Shown: positions 1 to 8,228, counted from the first letter of the stretch. The stretch is DNA of 23,192 nucleotides from an uncultured Flammeovirgaceae bacterium (GCA_937138955.1 CAKZPJ010000647.1:1-23192), one strand, 5' to 3'. Translations and numbers: made by a program. Notes: generated from the letters alone by a model not told the origin.

Positions 1-381
1 ACTTTCTACGTCACCACTGTACAACGACATTAGGTTTTCGCGGGTAGATTCCGGTAGTTTTTTACCGGGCTGTACAATATTGACCAGAATCAGTCCAATA
101 GTAATAGCAATGGTGGTAGTTGCTAAGTAAGTTAGTATCGTTTTACCTCCCATGCGCGATAGTTTGGAAACATCTCCTAGATTGGCTATTCCTACAATAA
201 GTGAAGCCAGTACCAGGGGCACCGCAATCATCTTCAATGAATTAACGAAGATGGTTCCGAAGGGCTTAATATACTTGACGGTAATAGCGGGGTCCCAGCC
301 AAACTGAATGCTGGCTAAGCCATACAGCAGACCCAATACTAAACCAATAATAATCTGCGTGTGTAGCGGTAATTTTTTCAT
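1..381 (-). CDS. Dicarboxylate/amino acid:cation symporter, N-terminal part (runs off left edge)
   Basis: This is the first 127 codons of a sodium- or proton-coupled dicarboxylate/amino-acid symporter (DAACS, GltP/DctA-like), an inner-membrane carrier. Reading on the minus strand from the ATG at 381 gives MKKLPLHTQIIIGLVLG, a first helix typical of the family. It is followed by a segment reading GTIFVNSLKMIAVPLVLASLI, the conserved second-helix region, and then LGDVSKLSRMGGKT before a third hydrophobic stretch. The motif order and spacing match the family. The C-terminal part, with the substrate- and cation-binding hairpins, is outside the window, so substrate cannot be assigned. The reading frame is open to base 1. 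The 295 bp upstream (382-676) presumably carry its promoter. Confidence 0.93.
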   Translation of the reverse strand, partial: MKKLPLHTQIIIGLVLGLLYGLASIQFGWDPAITVKYIKPFGTIFVNSLKMIAVPLVLASLIVGIANLGDVSKLSRMGGKTILTYLATTTIAITIGLILVNIVQPGKKLPESTRENLMSLYSGDVES

Positions 382-676
382 GTAGTGTAGTTCAACGTAT
401 GTACGCTTGAAAAGAGCAACCGTAAAAATGCAAAATCCCTTGGGTAAATACTAATAGGAAAATCATGAACGCCGAAAGTTAACTACCCAAACAGTTAGCT
501 ATTAGCCATTTACTGATATGATATTTGGCTAAAACTATTTTTACGCGAACAAGCTTTGGTTTCACTCTATGGTTATTGGCTCCTGCTACCTGCATCAGCA
601 CCAAACATCAGTTAATACCGCGCTACGGTTTTGATTTTCGCCTAACTACTACATGGTTTTATTATAGTATTCGTCT
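382..676. other. Intergenic region, no gene seen
   Basis: This stretch lies between the symporter start and the stop of the DUF2911 gene, both on the minus strand. I see no convincing open frame, RNA gene or strong hairpin. It is AT-rich nearest the symporter and probably holds the symporter promoter. No motif was clear enough to mark. Confidence 0.5.
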
Positions 677-1525
677 CTACTCATTAGCTAGACGTTGAAT
701 GAGCTGTTTGTTCAACCGGGCGAGATCGGTATTACCTGCTACTTCCGATAGCTTCTTTGAACGTTTAGCTGCCTTTATTGCCTCCTCATTCTGGTCCAAA
801 TCAGCCAGAATTAATGCTTCGCGGTACACCTGAAAAAATAGAGCATCGTCATGCTTGGTTACTTCTTGAATATAAGCTAGAGCTCGTTCAAGGTCAGTCT
901 GGGCTTCGTGCAAATACAGAGCTGCCTGAAAATAATCATTACGACTGGGGCCAGCCATTGCTCGATCAATAGTTGTCATCATCCGCTGGTGTACCTCCGT
1001 TTGTACTGAAAAGCGAGCTTCAGTTTGATCCCACCGCAGCACCAATGAAGCTTCATCTAGCTGAATATCTTCTATGCCGATGGTAAAAGTTTCGGTAGAA
1101 TACGGGAGGTTGACTAATGGAGCGGTTACTTCTATTGCAGGTGTAGCATCGGTGTAACTCTGCCAGTTACGACTTTCGTAGAGGTAGAGCAGTAATGTCC
1201 AGTGCTGAGACTCAATTCGGCTAAGAATGGCGTACTCACCTTTAGGAACCGAAGTATTGACCAAGGTAATATCTTCAGAAACGGTTAGTTTAGTAGCTAC
1301 ATTCGCGCCCGTACGCCACAATTCACCGAAACGAACGACTCCTTTCTCGCCAAAAATAGCGCGATCTCGTGCACTTGGTCGGGAATAGGTAACTTCTATA
1401 TTCGTAAAGCCAATCTGTTGGTGTACGGTTGCAGTTGGGCTCATGGCGGGAGCTACCACCTGTGCCCCGGCGCTCACAATGCACATTACAATAGATAGAA
1501 TCAGTAGAAATAGTTCTTTTATCAT
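677..1525 (-). CDS. DUF2911 domain-containing secreted protein
   Basis: A 282-aa exported protein of unknown function, belonging to the DUF2911 family common in Bacteroidota. Residues 1-21 form a Sec signal peptide (hydrophobic core LFLLILSIVMCIVSAGA, likely cut before QVV). The DUF2911 core follows at about residues 25-165. It has the family hallmarks VTYSRPSARDRAIFGE, GELWRTGANVATKLTVSED and VPKGEYAILS. The last ~90 residues are helical and resemble a degenerate tetratricopeptide pair (YFQAALYLHEA, REALILADLDQNEEAIKAA). The start lies 22 bp after the stop of the AraC-type regulator gene, so it is probably the last gene of a three-gene operon. A periplasmic or outer-membrane location is inferred from the signal peptide. 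No enzymatic activity is known for the family. Confidence 0.9.
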   Translation of the reverse strand: MIKELFLLILSIVMCIVSAGAQVVAPAMSPTATVHQQIGFTNIEVTYSRPSARDRAIFGEKGVVRFGELWRTGANVATKLTVSEDITLVNTSVPKGEYAILSRIESQHWTLLLYLYESRNWQSYTDATPAIEVTAPLVNLPYSTETFTIGIEDIQLDEASLVLRWDQTEARFSVQTEVHQRMMTTIDRAMAGPSRNDYFQAALYLHEAQTDLERALAYIQEVTKHDDALFFQVYREALILADLDQNEEAIKAAKRSKKLSEVAGNTDLARLNKQLIQRLANE

Positions 1526-1547
1526 AGTTCAGTGAGTTAAAGTAATC

Positions 1548-2654
1548 TTACGATACACTACGGAAGTATTCGCTCGGCGAACGGCCAATAATCTCCTTAA
1601 ACGCTTTATTAAAGGTGGATTTCGAATTGAAGCCTGCTTCTTGAGCCAGTCCAAAGAAAGTGAGTTCTCGCGCCCGATCCGTTTTAGCCAGTTTGATAAA
1701 TTCTTTGATGCGGTAGTAGTTGACGTACTCAAAAAAGTTCATGCCAATACGCTCATTAAGAAGGCGGGCTAGTTCGGGACTGCTCACTCCTAGTAAGCCC
1801 GCCAATTCTGATTTGAGCAGTTTCCGATTGAGGTAGGGTTTCTTCGCTTCCATAAGTCGCTCCAGGCGATCTTTCAGATCATCCAACTCAATAGCGGAAA
1901 ATTTAGATTGAGCATACTTTTGAGATTCTACCGAAGGCATCACCGTAAAGAGTTCCGGTGCTTGCAGAGCGTAAAACGCAATAAATAGAATCAATAAGGC
2001 AATACTTATCCAGACTACTTGCCACACTACTCGGTTAAACATCGGTAGCCCAAATATGCCACCTATGTATAGAACCAGCCAGGTTAGCATACATCCGCCA
2101 ACTGCTAATAAGAAGAAAAAGAAAAACCTGGTTTTAACTGCGTAGCTTATTTCGCTGGATAAAGTTTGCCGAAACTTCTGAAAGCTACGTAAGCTCATAA
2201 CCCAGTACGTTAGGTTAAAGACTAATCCAATACCTACGAACAGTGCGATATTGCGAAACTGCTCTCCCGAAGCAGCCCTCATCTGTAAAGTTTCGTCGCT
2301 AGGCAGCATAAAGGTGAAGACAACCCCTACGTTAAATAGCACTGCTGGGAGGTAATGCCATCCGTCACGATACGTGGCGGGACGTTTTAGTAGAGCCGAT
2401 TGCGTAAACAAATAAATAGTAGGTCCGAAGAGTAGAGTAGCAAACTCAGAGAAAATCACCCAGCGATAGTTGTTGGTAACTAGCCCCGATAGATATACCA
2501 CACGCCCTAGTAAGCCTACGGCCAGTAGCGCGATAAAGATTAGAATATAGCCGTTTATCCGTTTGCGCTGAGTAGGCGACAATCCGTATACTGCCAGCAG
2601 TAGTAGACACTGAAAGAAGCTTAGGTATATCAGTTGATTTAATAGAGTTTGCAC
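1548..2654 (-). CDS. Membrane-anchored AraC-family transcriptional regulator
   Basis: A 368-aa regulator with an N-terminal multi-helix membrane sensor and a C-terminal AraC-type DNA-binding domain. Hydrophobic segments lie at about residues 4-24, 33-56, 64-86, 98-116, 137-155, 175-200 and 208-231, suggesting seven helices. A linker leads to the HTH region (about 275-368). The first HTH contains LKSELAGLLGVSSPELARLLN. The second contains the diagnostic FGLAQEAGFNSKSTFNKAFK followed by GRSPSEYFR. This architecture is frequent in Bacteroidota and is thought to link a membrane signal to transcription without a kinase. The gene starts 10 bp after the secreted protein gene upstream and ends 22 bp before the DUF2911 gene. 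Co-transcription is therefore likely, and these neighbours are plausible targets. The ligand is unknown. Confidence 0.92.
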   Translation of the reverse strand: MQTLLNQLIYLSFFQCLLLLAVYGLSPTQRKRINGYILIFIALLAVGLLGRVVYLSGLVTNNYRWVIFSEFATLLFGPTIYLFTQSALLKRPATYRDGWHYLPAVLFNVGVVFTFMLPSDETLQMRAASGEQFRNIALFVGIGLVFNLTYWVMSLRSFQKFRQTLSSEISYAVKTRFFFFFLLAVGGCMLTWLVLYIGGIFGLPMFNRVVWQVVWISIALLILFIAFYALQAPELFTVMPSVESQKYAQSKFSAIELDDLKDRLERLMEAKKPYLNRKLLKSELAGLLGVSSPELARLLNERIGMNFFEYVNYYRIKEFIKLAKTDRARELTFFGLAQEAGFNSKSTFNKAFKEIIGRSPSEYFRSVS

Positions 2655-2664
2655 TTGGAGATTA

Positions 2665-3360
2665 CTATAATGTGAAAGCGTTGAGGTGTAAAACCCCTTG
2701 ATGATCTAGTGCCTGCGTATTCTCTACAAAAGCTTCGTAGGCTTCCCGATCATCCCAAGTAACTACGGTCATTAGGTCGGGCTGATAGTAGTAGCCGAAG
2801 GGAGAAGTTCCGTCCTTCAGCAATAGTACTACTTTTCCACCGGCTTGCTCTACCCGCTGCAACCACTGCTGTTGATACTCTTGAAAAGCGCCCTCGTCTT
2901 TCTGCCAAAGAGAGGTAACAACGTTAAATTCTTCCCTATCAATAGTAAAATCAAGGGTGCTGGGTACTTCGTAGTAAGTAAGGTAAAAATTAGGCCAAAT
3001 AGCTCGGCGTTGCGCATGAAAATCGGGTACTTCTTTCTCAATTTCGTGCAGAAACTGTTCCCGCTTTTCAAGGTTCTGCCATTTGCCTAAAATCATAGAA
3101 CCCGGCTGGTAGTTTCCTTGAGTAAGCTCTTTTACTTTAAACCCTGGTAGCCCTTCGTAACTCATTCGGGTAGCTACCGGAAACGCCGTTTGTCCGTAGA
3201 TTTTAAATAGAGAGTCCGACCCGGGATTTTGAGATAGCAGGAGGATATCCAATACCTCCCCAGCCTCAAAGTGGTAGGTGCTTACCGAAGACTGGGCTAC
3301 CGATGGTAAAGTGATGAGGGAAAATAAGAAGCTGATTATTCCACAAATAAAATACTGCAT
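2665..3360 (-). CDS. Secreted protein of unknown function, possibly two ferredoxin-like (dimeric barrel) modules
   Basis: A 231-aa protein that I do not assign to a named family. It begins with a Sec signal peptide (IISFLFSLITLPSVAQ, likely cut after residue 22). The mature part seems to hold two similar alpha/beta halves. One is around residues 28-130 (PGFKVKELTQGNYQPGSMILGKW). The second is around 140-231 (VVLLLKDGTSPFGYYY, then LMTVVTWDDREAYEAFVENT). The pattern of a short strand followed by a helix containing 'W.....YEAF' is reminiscent of DUF1330/NIPSNAP-like dimeric alpha-beta barrels. That resemblance is by eye only. It is the first gene of the likely operon with the membrane AraC regulator and the DUF2911 gene. 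The protein could be a periplasmic binding or sensing partner of the regulator, which is speculation. Confidence 0.8.
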   Translation of the reverse strand: MQYFICGIISFLFSLITLPSVAQSSVSTYHFEAGEVLDILLLSQNPGSDSLFKIYGQTAFPVATRMSYEGLPGFKVKELTQGNYQPGSMILGKWQNLEKREQFLHEIEKEVPDFHAQRRAIWPNFYLTYYEVPSTLDFTIDREEFNVVTSLWQKDEGAFQEYQQQWLQRVEQAGGKVVLLLKDGTSPFGYYYQPDLMTVVTWDDREAYEAFVENTQALDHQGVLHLNAFTL

Positions 3361-3713
3361 AAGTGCTCTGTTAAATAATTAATGATGGGCACAAATGTAG
3401 AGACAACATATACGCTGAAAAAGCAATTACCCCCGCAAACAGATACGAATACAGTATGCGTACAACTTTTAGCACGTTGAGGTGACTGATCGGACTATGG
3501 ATGATAGGGTAAGAAGTTTGTAGTAGCTTCTACGTGAATTGACATGTTAACTTAAGTGCAAAACACACGTTGTTATTGCCGGATAAGGGTTATTTATACC
3601 GTCAGGTTAGCTTGTCATTACTTCTATGCATTCAGTTCGTGTACGCCATGTATACATATTTTTGTATCCCTTATTTATACTTCCTACCTTAGAATAACAA
3701 GAAACTATTGCCA
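3361..3713. other. Divergent intergenic region
   Basis: These 353 bp separate the three-gene minus-strand operon from the Uma2-type gene on the plus strand, so they should hold two divergent promoters. Bases 3657-3664 read TATTTTTG, which fits the Bacteroidota -7 element TAnnTTTG and is oriented toward the plus-strand gene. I did not find a convincing TTG -33 element at the right distance. Several short open frames here have no coding character. No RNA gene is visible. Confidence 0.4.
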
Positions 3714-4286
3714 ATGGAACGCACCGCAACGAACCTTCTATCATTAGAAGAATACAATCAGCTAGAAGAAGAAACCAGCGTACGCTATGAATACCACGAT
3801 GGTGAGGTATTTGCGATGGCGGGTGGATCGCCCAAGCACGGAATTATTGCGGGTAACATTATTAGACTAATTGGCAATCATTTAAAGGATGGTTGTACAG
3901 TGGGCAGCAGTGATCTAAAGTTTTATATCGAGTCTATTAACAAATCACTTTATCCCGATGCTTCTGTGATCTGCCGACCGTACCAAACATCAGATCATGA
4001 CCGTAATGCACTTACCAATCCAATACTTTTAGTAGAAGTGCTATCGGAAGGTACCTCAAATTATGACCGCGGCTCTAAGTTCCATTATTACAGCGAACTA
4101 CCTTCGTTGCGGGAATATGTGCTGATAGAACAGAATATGTGGAAAGTAGAAACTCGTTATCGAGACACAACTGAAGAAAAGTGGAAGATGGATTGGTTTG
4201 AAGGGGAAGATGCTTCCGTTACGCTACACGCTATGAATGCTACTATTCCTCTAGCGGAGATATACCAAGAAACGGAAGATTTGTAA
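3714..4286 (+). CDS. Uma2 family (DUF820) endonuclease-fold protein
   Basis: A 190-aa protein of the Uma2/DUF820 family, which has a PD-(D/E)XK restriction-endonuclease-like fold. Family hallmarks are YEYHDGEVFAMAGGSPKHG near the N-terminus, SSDLKFYI, YPDASVIC and LLVEVLSEGTSNYDRGSKFHYYSELPSLREYVLIEQ. The putative catalytic set is the Asp of PDASV with the Glu of VEVLS. A Lys further on (GSKFHYY) stands where the motif usually places one. I start at the ATG at 3714; a TTG two codons earlier is in frame but less likely. Its true substrate is unknown; such genes are often multicopy and scattered. It stands alone on the plus strand. Confidence 0.9.
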   Translation: MERTATNLLSLEEYNQLEEETSVRYEYHDGEVFAMAGGSPKHGIIAGNIIRLIGNHLKDGCTVGSSDLKFYIESINKSLYPDASVICRPYQTSDHDRNALTNPILLVEVLSEGTSNYDRGSKFHYYSELPSLREYVLIEQNMWKVETRYRDTTEEKWKMDWFEGEDASVTLHAMNATIPLAEIYQETEDL

Positions 4287-4359
4287 GGGCACAAATCTAA
4301 CTTCTGATTTACTTCTTATTCTTTAAAAACTCATCGGTAAAGTGCGCCTACCGTCTGGG

Positions 4360-4878
4360 CTAAGAGAATTTATTGGCATTATACTCTTTAGATCTGCCCT
4401 TCGGAACCGATAAGCTTTGCCACTGCGCCCCTTTAATCATCTTACTCAGATAAGTGATTTGCCCTACATGATAAGCGTAGTGAGCTAGTTGGCGGTTGAT
4501 GACTTCTACCACCGTATGACCCATATTACGGATATATACAACTTCCTCAAAGTTATCATCATTTACCGAATCCAAGGCTAGGAAAAGGCAACGCCATCCT
4601 TCGTCCCACTTGCTGAGTAACTCCGCTTTGCTTTTGATACGGTCTTCGAATTCCTCATCACGGTTATGCCCCTCTTTTTCTCCATCAGTAGTCAGAAAAT
4701 CCGTCCAGCGGGAGAGCATATTGCCACTTAGATGATTGACAATAATGGCAATAGAGTTATTATTCGTACTATATTCCCAGAAAAGCTCTGCTTCGGTAAG
4801 TTGGACGAAGGTTTTATCGCCTAACGAGCGGTAGTAGGCAAATTGCCTCTTTACACTTTCCAGATAGTTCTCAATCAT
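4360..4878 (-). CDS. DUF1572 family protein (DinB-like four-helix bundle)
   Basis: A 172-aa cytoplasmic protein of the DUF1572 family, part of the DinB/YfiT-like metal-binding helical-bundle superfamily. Supporting segments are IENYLESVKRQFAYYRSLGDK, a first long helix, then NNNSIAIIVNHLSGNMLSRW with a likely metal-ligand His. C-terminal INRQLAHYAYHVGQITYLSK supplies the other two His residues at the expected spacing (HxxxH). Superfamily members include thiol transferases and bacillithiol S-transferase-like enzymes, but the reaction of DUF1572 proteins is not established. Its stop faces that of the Uma2-type gene about 70 bp away. The start at 4878 matches family N-termini. Confidence 0.9.
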   Translation of the reverse strand: MIENYLESVKRQFAYYRSLGDKTFVQLTEAELFWEYSTNNNSIAIIVNHLSGNMLSRWTDFLTTDGEKEGHNRDEEFEDRIKSKAELLSKWDEGWRCLFLALDSVNDDNFEEVVYIRNMGHTVVEVINRQLAHYAYHVGQITYLSKMIKGAQWQSLSVPKGRSKEYNANKFS

Positions 4879-5117
4879 AGCGTTGTCTTTTCTATGTATA
4901 CGCTTTGTAGCGACTTAGGGTGGACATCGTACTGTTCACTGTCTATTTTTCTTTATGAATGAGCAAAATGACACAAACCTCGAAAAGCCCACGTAGCTTT
5001 TGTGCCGAAAACGACGAGTTTGAAAAGAGGCTTTGAGTTATATTGCGGTTATACGGGAGATAGACGCGGAGCGACCCACGTAATAATGCCCCCCTATATT
5101 AGTGCCAATTAGATTGA

Positions 5118-5834
5118 ATGAAAGGAATAACGATCTTTACTTTTCTATTTCCACTAACCACATCTTTGGTATTTATCTGTTGTGAAAATTCTACTAAAGA
5201 GGGTGAGCAAAAAAGCTACTTTGAAGATGGTACTTTAAAACTATTAGTCAATTATAAGAATGGACTCAAATACGGCGATGAACAAATTTACTATCCAAGC
5301 GGAAACTTAAGAATAAAGAGGCAATGGAAAAATGACACTTTGATTTACGAGCAGCACGAATACTACGATACTCTAATAGCTTACTTAAAAACAAATCGGA
5401 TGGGAGACACTACGATATCTAGAAATCCTATGTTCAAGTCATATTCATTCGTAAATGAGAATGGAGAAGTTACCTATAGAGTAGATTACGATATGAAAGG
5501 CGAAGCAACTGCTCATTTTGGTAAGCCAATCGTTTCAGTATTTAGCGACTTGATTAATAACAAAACTGAAGTAAATTACCGCATCATTTATCGGCTTGCC
5601 ACCCCGCCATTCATTGAAAACCGCAAGTTTAAGATTTCAGTAAGCAGAGAAAAAGAAATCCTTGATTCTACTCTATTAGAAATTGATACGGAATACAACC
5701 TAGCAACTTACTCATTCAAGCCTCAGAGACCTGGCGATTATGTTTTTGAGGCTATTTATATCCAAAGGGGTGAGAACAAAGCAATTTCTGATACAAGCTA
5801 TGTAAAAATAAAAAATGGAATAAATTGGTGTTAA
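5118..5834 (+). CDS. Putative lipoprotein with YwqK/MORN-like repeats
   Basis: A 238-aa exported protein. The N-terminus has a hydrophobic stretch ending in FICCENS, consistent with a lipobox-like processing site, so a lipoprotein is likely. Residues ~30-75 contain two MORN/YwqK-type repeats (EQKSYFEDGTLKLLVNYKNG and GDEQIYYPSGNLRIKRQWKND), with the usual Y-G/D-G-L-x-x pattern. Proteins with these repeats are often labelled 'toxin-antitoxin system YwqK family antitoxin', but this label is not evidence of such a role here. The C-terminal half (about 130-238) looks like a beta-rich domain of unknown type. No co-oriented neighbour suggests a function. Confidence 0.75.
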   Translation: MKGITIFTFLFPLTTSLVFICCENSTKEGEQKSYFEDGTLKLLVNYKNGLKYGDEQIYYPSGNLRIKRQWKNDTLIYEQHEYYDTLIAYLKTNRMGDTTISRNPMFKSYSFVNENGEVTYRVDYDMKGEATAHFGKPIVSVFSDLINNKTEVNYRIIYRLATPPFIENRKFKISVSREKEILDSTLLEIDTEYNLATYSFKPQRPGDYVFEAIYIQRGENKAISDTSYVKIKNGINWC

Positions 5835-5924
5835 CATTGCTCAGCAAACAAACATTCACATAACACACCAAGAAGCTACAGAATAGATCAGCAGCAGGAA
5901 TAAACCTTAAAGCGACTAAGCAAA

Positions 5925-6191
5925 TTGATTATCAGAAGTAAAAAAGACTATTTCATTAGATTTCCTCTGGGACTGTTACTGATCTTTATCATTGGTATAA
6001 GTCCATTCCTTATTGGTATGATTGGGGCTAGTATTGTTGAGCGGACTTCGGGGGAGCCCTGCCACGAGGGAAATTGCTATTGGGGAGCACTGCCGTGGCT
6101 ATCATTTTTTACCATGCCCGTAGCCTGTTTACTGTTTATGATATATTTGGTCATCGTAGCGATTGATACTGCTAGGATTCTTAAGAGGTAG
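5925..6191 (+). CDS. Small two-helix membrane protein, unknown function
   Basis: An 88-aa frame starting at a TTG codon. It encodes two clear membrane helices, around residues 15-37 (LGLLLIFIIGISPFLIGMIG) and 57-82 (WLSFFTMPVACLLFMIYLVIV). The loop between them contains two cysteines (GEPCHEGNCYWG) that could form a disulfide or bind metal. No ATG is available upstream, and the ribosome-binding signal is weak, so the start is uncertain. The coherent topology and amino-acid composition argue for a real gene. I do not recognise the family. Confidence 0.5.
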   Translation: MIIRSKKDYFIRFPLGLLLIFIIGISPFLIGMIGASIVERTSGEPCHEGNCYWGALPWLSFFTMPVACLLFMIYLVIVAIDTARILKR

Positions 6192-6250
6192 AGAGACTGT
6201 AACCTGAATGAAATAAGCATCAAAAATCCATTGACCTCGTATATTCTAGT

Positions 6251-6496
6251 ATGAGAAGCCTTAATGACTATATCACGATTGATCCAGACATCCAGAATGG
6301 TCAGCCCGTTTTTACCGGAACACGAGTACCAATAGAGTCGTTGTTCTGGCATTTGGAGAAAGGTATACCTATAGATGAGTTTTTGGAAGATTTTCCCAGT
6401 GTGAGTAAAGACCAAGCTATAGGAGTACTTGAAATTGCCCATAAGATATTCTCCTCGAGTAAAATCAATCAAATTTATGAAGCTGTTGCTGGATGA
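6251..6496 (+). CDS. DUF433 domain protein (putative antitoxin)
   Basis: An 81-aa protein of the DUF433 family, small winged-HTH-like proteins. Diagnostic features are the N-terminal ITIDPDIQNGQPVFTGTRVP segment, then a helix with GIPIDEFLEDFPSVSKDQAIGVLE. DUF433 genes are regularly found directly before DUF5615/PIN-like genes, where the pair is interpreted as a toxin-antitoxin module of the VapBC kind. That layout is present here: the end of this gene overlaps the start of the next by 20 bp in another frame, which suggests translational coupling. As an antitoxin it would bind both its partner and its own promoter; this is inferred from family context. Confidence 0.9.
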   Translation: MRSLNDYITIDPDIQNGQPVFTGTRVPIESLFWHLEKGIPIDEFLEDFPSVSKDQAIGVLEIAHKIFSSSKINQIYEAVAG

Positions 6497-6806
6497 AAAC
6501 CTGCCGAAGAAGCTTAAATTAGATTTTACTGAACACGAAATCTATACAGTATTTGACAAAAGATGGAACAGCAAGAAAAATGGCGAGTTACTTGAGTTGA
6601 TGCTATCAGAAGGGTTTGATGCTTTATTTACTTTTGACAAGAATTTGCAATATCAGCAGAATTTTGAAAAGTATTCAATAGCAGTAATAGTCCTTATTGC
6701 AGCAGATAACACCTACATTACCCTAAAAGAACTTGTTCCACAAATTAGAAATATATTGAGCAAAGACTTACCAGCAGGACCAATAGAAGTAAAGGCTGAG
6801 TCGTAA
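6477..6806 (+). CDS. DUF5615 family PIN-like protein (putative toxin)
   Basis: A 109-aa protein of the DUF5615 family (Mut7-C/PIN-like fold). I choose the internal ATG at 6477 because it gives the canonical family N-terminus MKLLLDENLPKKL; an upstream start in the same frame would add 16 residues unlike the family. Candidate acidic active-site residues are the Asp/Glu of LLDEN, the Asp of FDALFTFDKN and the Asp of AADNT. PIN-fold proteins are typically Mg-dependent RNases. Activity in DUF5615 proteins is inferred, not generally demonstrated. The start lies inside the DUF433 gene, the usual arrangement of the pair. Confidence 0.88.
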   Translation: MKLLLDENLPKKLKLDFTEHEIYTVFDKRWNSKKNGELLELMLSEGFDALFTFDKNLQYQQNFEKYSIAVIVLIAADNTYITLKELVPQIRNILSKDLPAGPIEVKAES

Positions 6807-6818
6807 GATTAGTTATTA

Positions 6819-7322
6819 CTAAAACAAACTCAGCACCCCGTGAGCGATGTGTTTTTCGTGGTCGAGTAACCACTTTTTTCGCCATAGGCCGCCGTTGTAA
6901 CCCGTCAGATTTCCACTCGTCCCAATGATACGATGGCAGGGAATCATAATCGCAATCTGGTTCTTCCCATTGGCCAAACCTACCGCCCGACTACTTTTCT
7001 TATTTCCAATTTGCCGAGCTAGGTCAGCATACGTATTCGTTTGACCAAACGGAATCTTCAGTAGTCTCTGCCAAACAGTTTGTTGAAAGGATGTACCCTC
7101 CTGCTGGAGCTGTAGGCCAAAAGTACGTCGCCACCCGGCGAAGTATTCGTCCAGATGCGAAGCACAACGTCTGAGCAAAGCAGGTGCTTCATCAGGGGGA
7201 ACTGCCTTTTCAGCTAATTCAGGGTGTAAATCAGCGTAGCGAATTCCGCTAATAAATGAATCATTACCGCTAATCAGCAAATCACCCACCGGCGATGGGT
7301 GCACGATAGTAGAAATTTGCAT
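6819..7322 (-). CDS. ogt: Methylated-DNA--protein-cysteine S-methyltransferase (Ogt/AGT)
   Basis: A 167-aa DNA repair protein that transfers alkyl groups from O6-alkylguanine (and O4-alkylthymine) in DNA to its own cysteine, a suicidal reaction. The active-site motif IPCHRIIG places the acceptor Cys at residue 129. Other family hallmarks are FQQTVWQRLLKIPFGQTNTYADLA, the SSRAVGLANGKN segment with the arginine finger, and GNLTGYNGGLWRKKWLLDHE. Length is typical of the Ogt form without an Ada regulatory domain. It starts 4 bp after the stop of the TIM-barrel gene upstream, so the two are probably co-transcribed, although no shared pathway is evident. Confidence 0.95.
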   Translation of the reverse strand: MQISTIVHPSPVGDLLISGNDSFISGIRYADLHPELAEKAVPPDEAPALLRRCASHLDEYFAGWRRTFGLQLQQEGTSFQQTVWQRLLKIPFGQTNTYADLARQIGNKKSSRAVGLANGKNQIAIMIPCHRIIGTSGNLTGYNGGLWRKKWLLDHEKHIAHGVLSLF

Positions 7323-7326
7323 AGCA

Positions 7327-8145
7327 TCAGACGTGCTGTTGGTAGGCTTCTATAATCTGATCTAAGAACTCAGCCTGATCCATGCTCCAGTAGCGATTCG
7401 AGAAGATCTCTACTTCAATCATCCCATCAAAACCCGCTTCCTCTACCCACTTTCGTATCTGCGGCACATTGATGCATCCTTCACCCATCAGGCCCCGATC
7501 TAATAAAAAGTCCTCGGTAGGTACTCGCCAGTCGCAAACGTGAAAGGCGGAGAGATTGCCGTTGCGCCCGCAGCGCATAATTTCTGATTGTAAATTTTCA
7601 TCCCACCACAGGTGATACACATCAGCCGCGATGCCTACCCAAGTAGAATCAATCGCTTCAGCCATATCGTTGGCTTGTCCTAGCGTATTTACTGCCGAGC
7701 GAGTATCGCCGTACATAGGATGCAGCGGTTCAATCGTTACTTGTATCTGATTGGCTTCGGCGTGGGGTAAGATCGCTTCAATCCCTGCCTGAATTTGCTG
7801 ACGCGAGGTAGCTAGTGATTGGGTTGGTTCCGCACCGCAAACTAATACGACCATCGGAGCTCCAAGCTCGGCTGCTTCGTCAATGGCTCGTTTATTATCA
7901 TCAATAGCTGCTTGCCGTTTTTCAGCACTGCTTGCCGGAAAAAAACCTCCTCGGCATAACGAAACAACGCTCAGCCCGTCGGCTCGTAGTCGGTCGCCCG
8001 TTTGGGCAATATTTCTTCCTTCTAAAGTATCGCGCCACACCGTGATGCCTGTGGCACCAGCTTCGGCAAAGCGTTCGGATGACTCTTCAATACTCCAGGG
8101 TTTGGTAGTGATCGTATGAATGCAGAGTTGAGAAAGATCTTTCAC
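7327..8145 (-). CDS. Sugar phosphate isomerase/epimerase-like TIM-barrel protein
   Basis: A 272-aa cytoplasmic protein of the xylose-isomerase-like (AP endonuclease family 2) TIM-barrel superfamily. Strand motifs seen include ATGITVWRDTLEG, LSVVSLCRGGFF, APMVVLVCGAEP, VTIEPLHPMYGD, GIAADVYHLWWDE, LSAFHVCDWR and FDGMIEVEIFSN. The Glu in IEPL, Asp in AADVYH, His in FHVCDWR and the last Glu in VEIF occupy the usual divalent-metal positions. Members are isomerases, epimerases or dehydratases of sugars and polyols, and the substrate here cannot be read from sequence. It lies immediately upstream of the alkyltransferase gene on the same strand. Confidence 0.88.
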   Translation of the reverse strand: MKDLSQLCIHTITTKPWSIEESSERFAEAGATGITVWRDTLEGRNIAQTGDRLRADGLSVVSLCRGGFFPASSAEKRQAAIDDNKRAIDEAAELGAPMVVLVCGAEPTQSLATSRQQIQAGIEAILPHAEANQIQVTIEPLHPMYGDTRSAVNTLGQANDMAEAIDSTWVGIAADVYHLWWDENLQSEIMRCGRNGNLSAFHVCDWRVPTEDFLLDRGLMGEGCINVPQIRKWVEEAGFDGMIEVEIFSNRYWSMDQAEFLDQIIEAYQQHV

Positions 8146-8228
8146 AGCAATAGTGGTTAGTCGGTAAACAGCGACTAAAATTACGAAAGGAAATTACTTA
8201 CTCCAGTATTCCACTGGGTTTTCTCACG

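Noticed and set aside
4960..5110. Possible divergent copy of the 160-bp palindrome
   Set aside because: Only short stretches such as CGAAAAC-ACG resemble it; there are no inverted ends, so chance is as good an explanation.
6077..6472. 131-codon minus-strand open frame across the small membrane protein and DUF433 genes
   Set aside because: DUF433 motifs in the plus strand are unambiguous, and the minus-strand product has no recognisable features.
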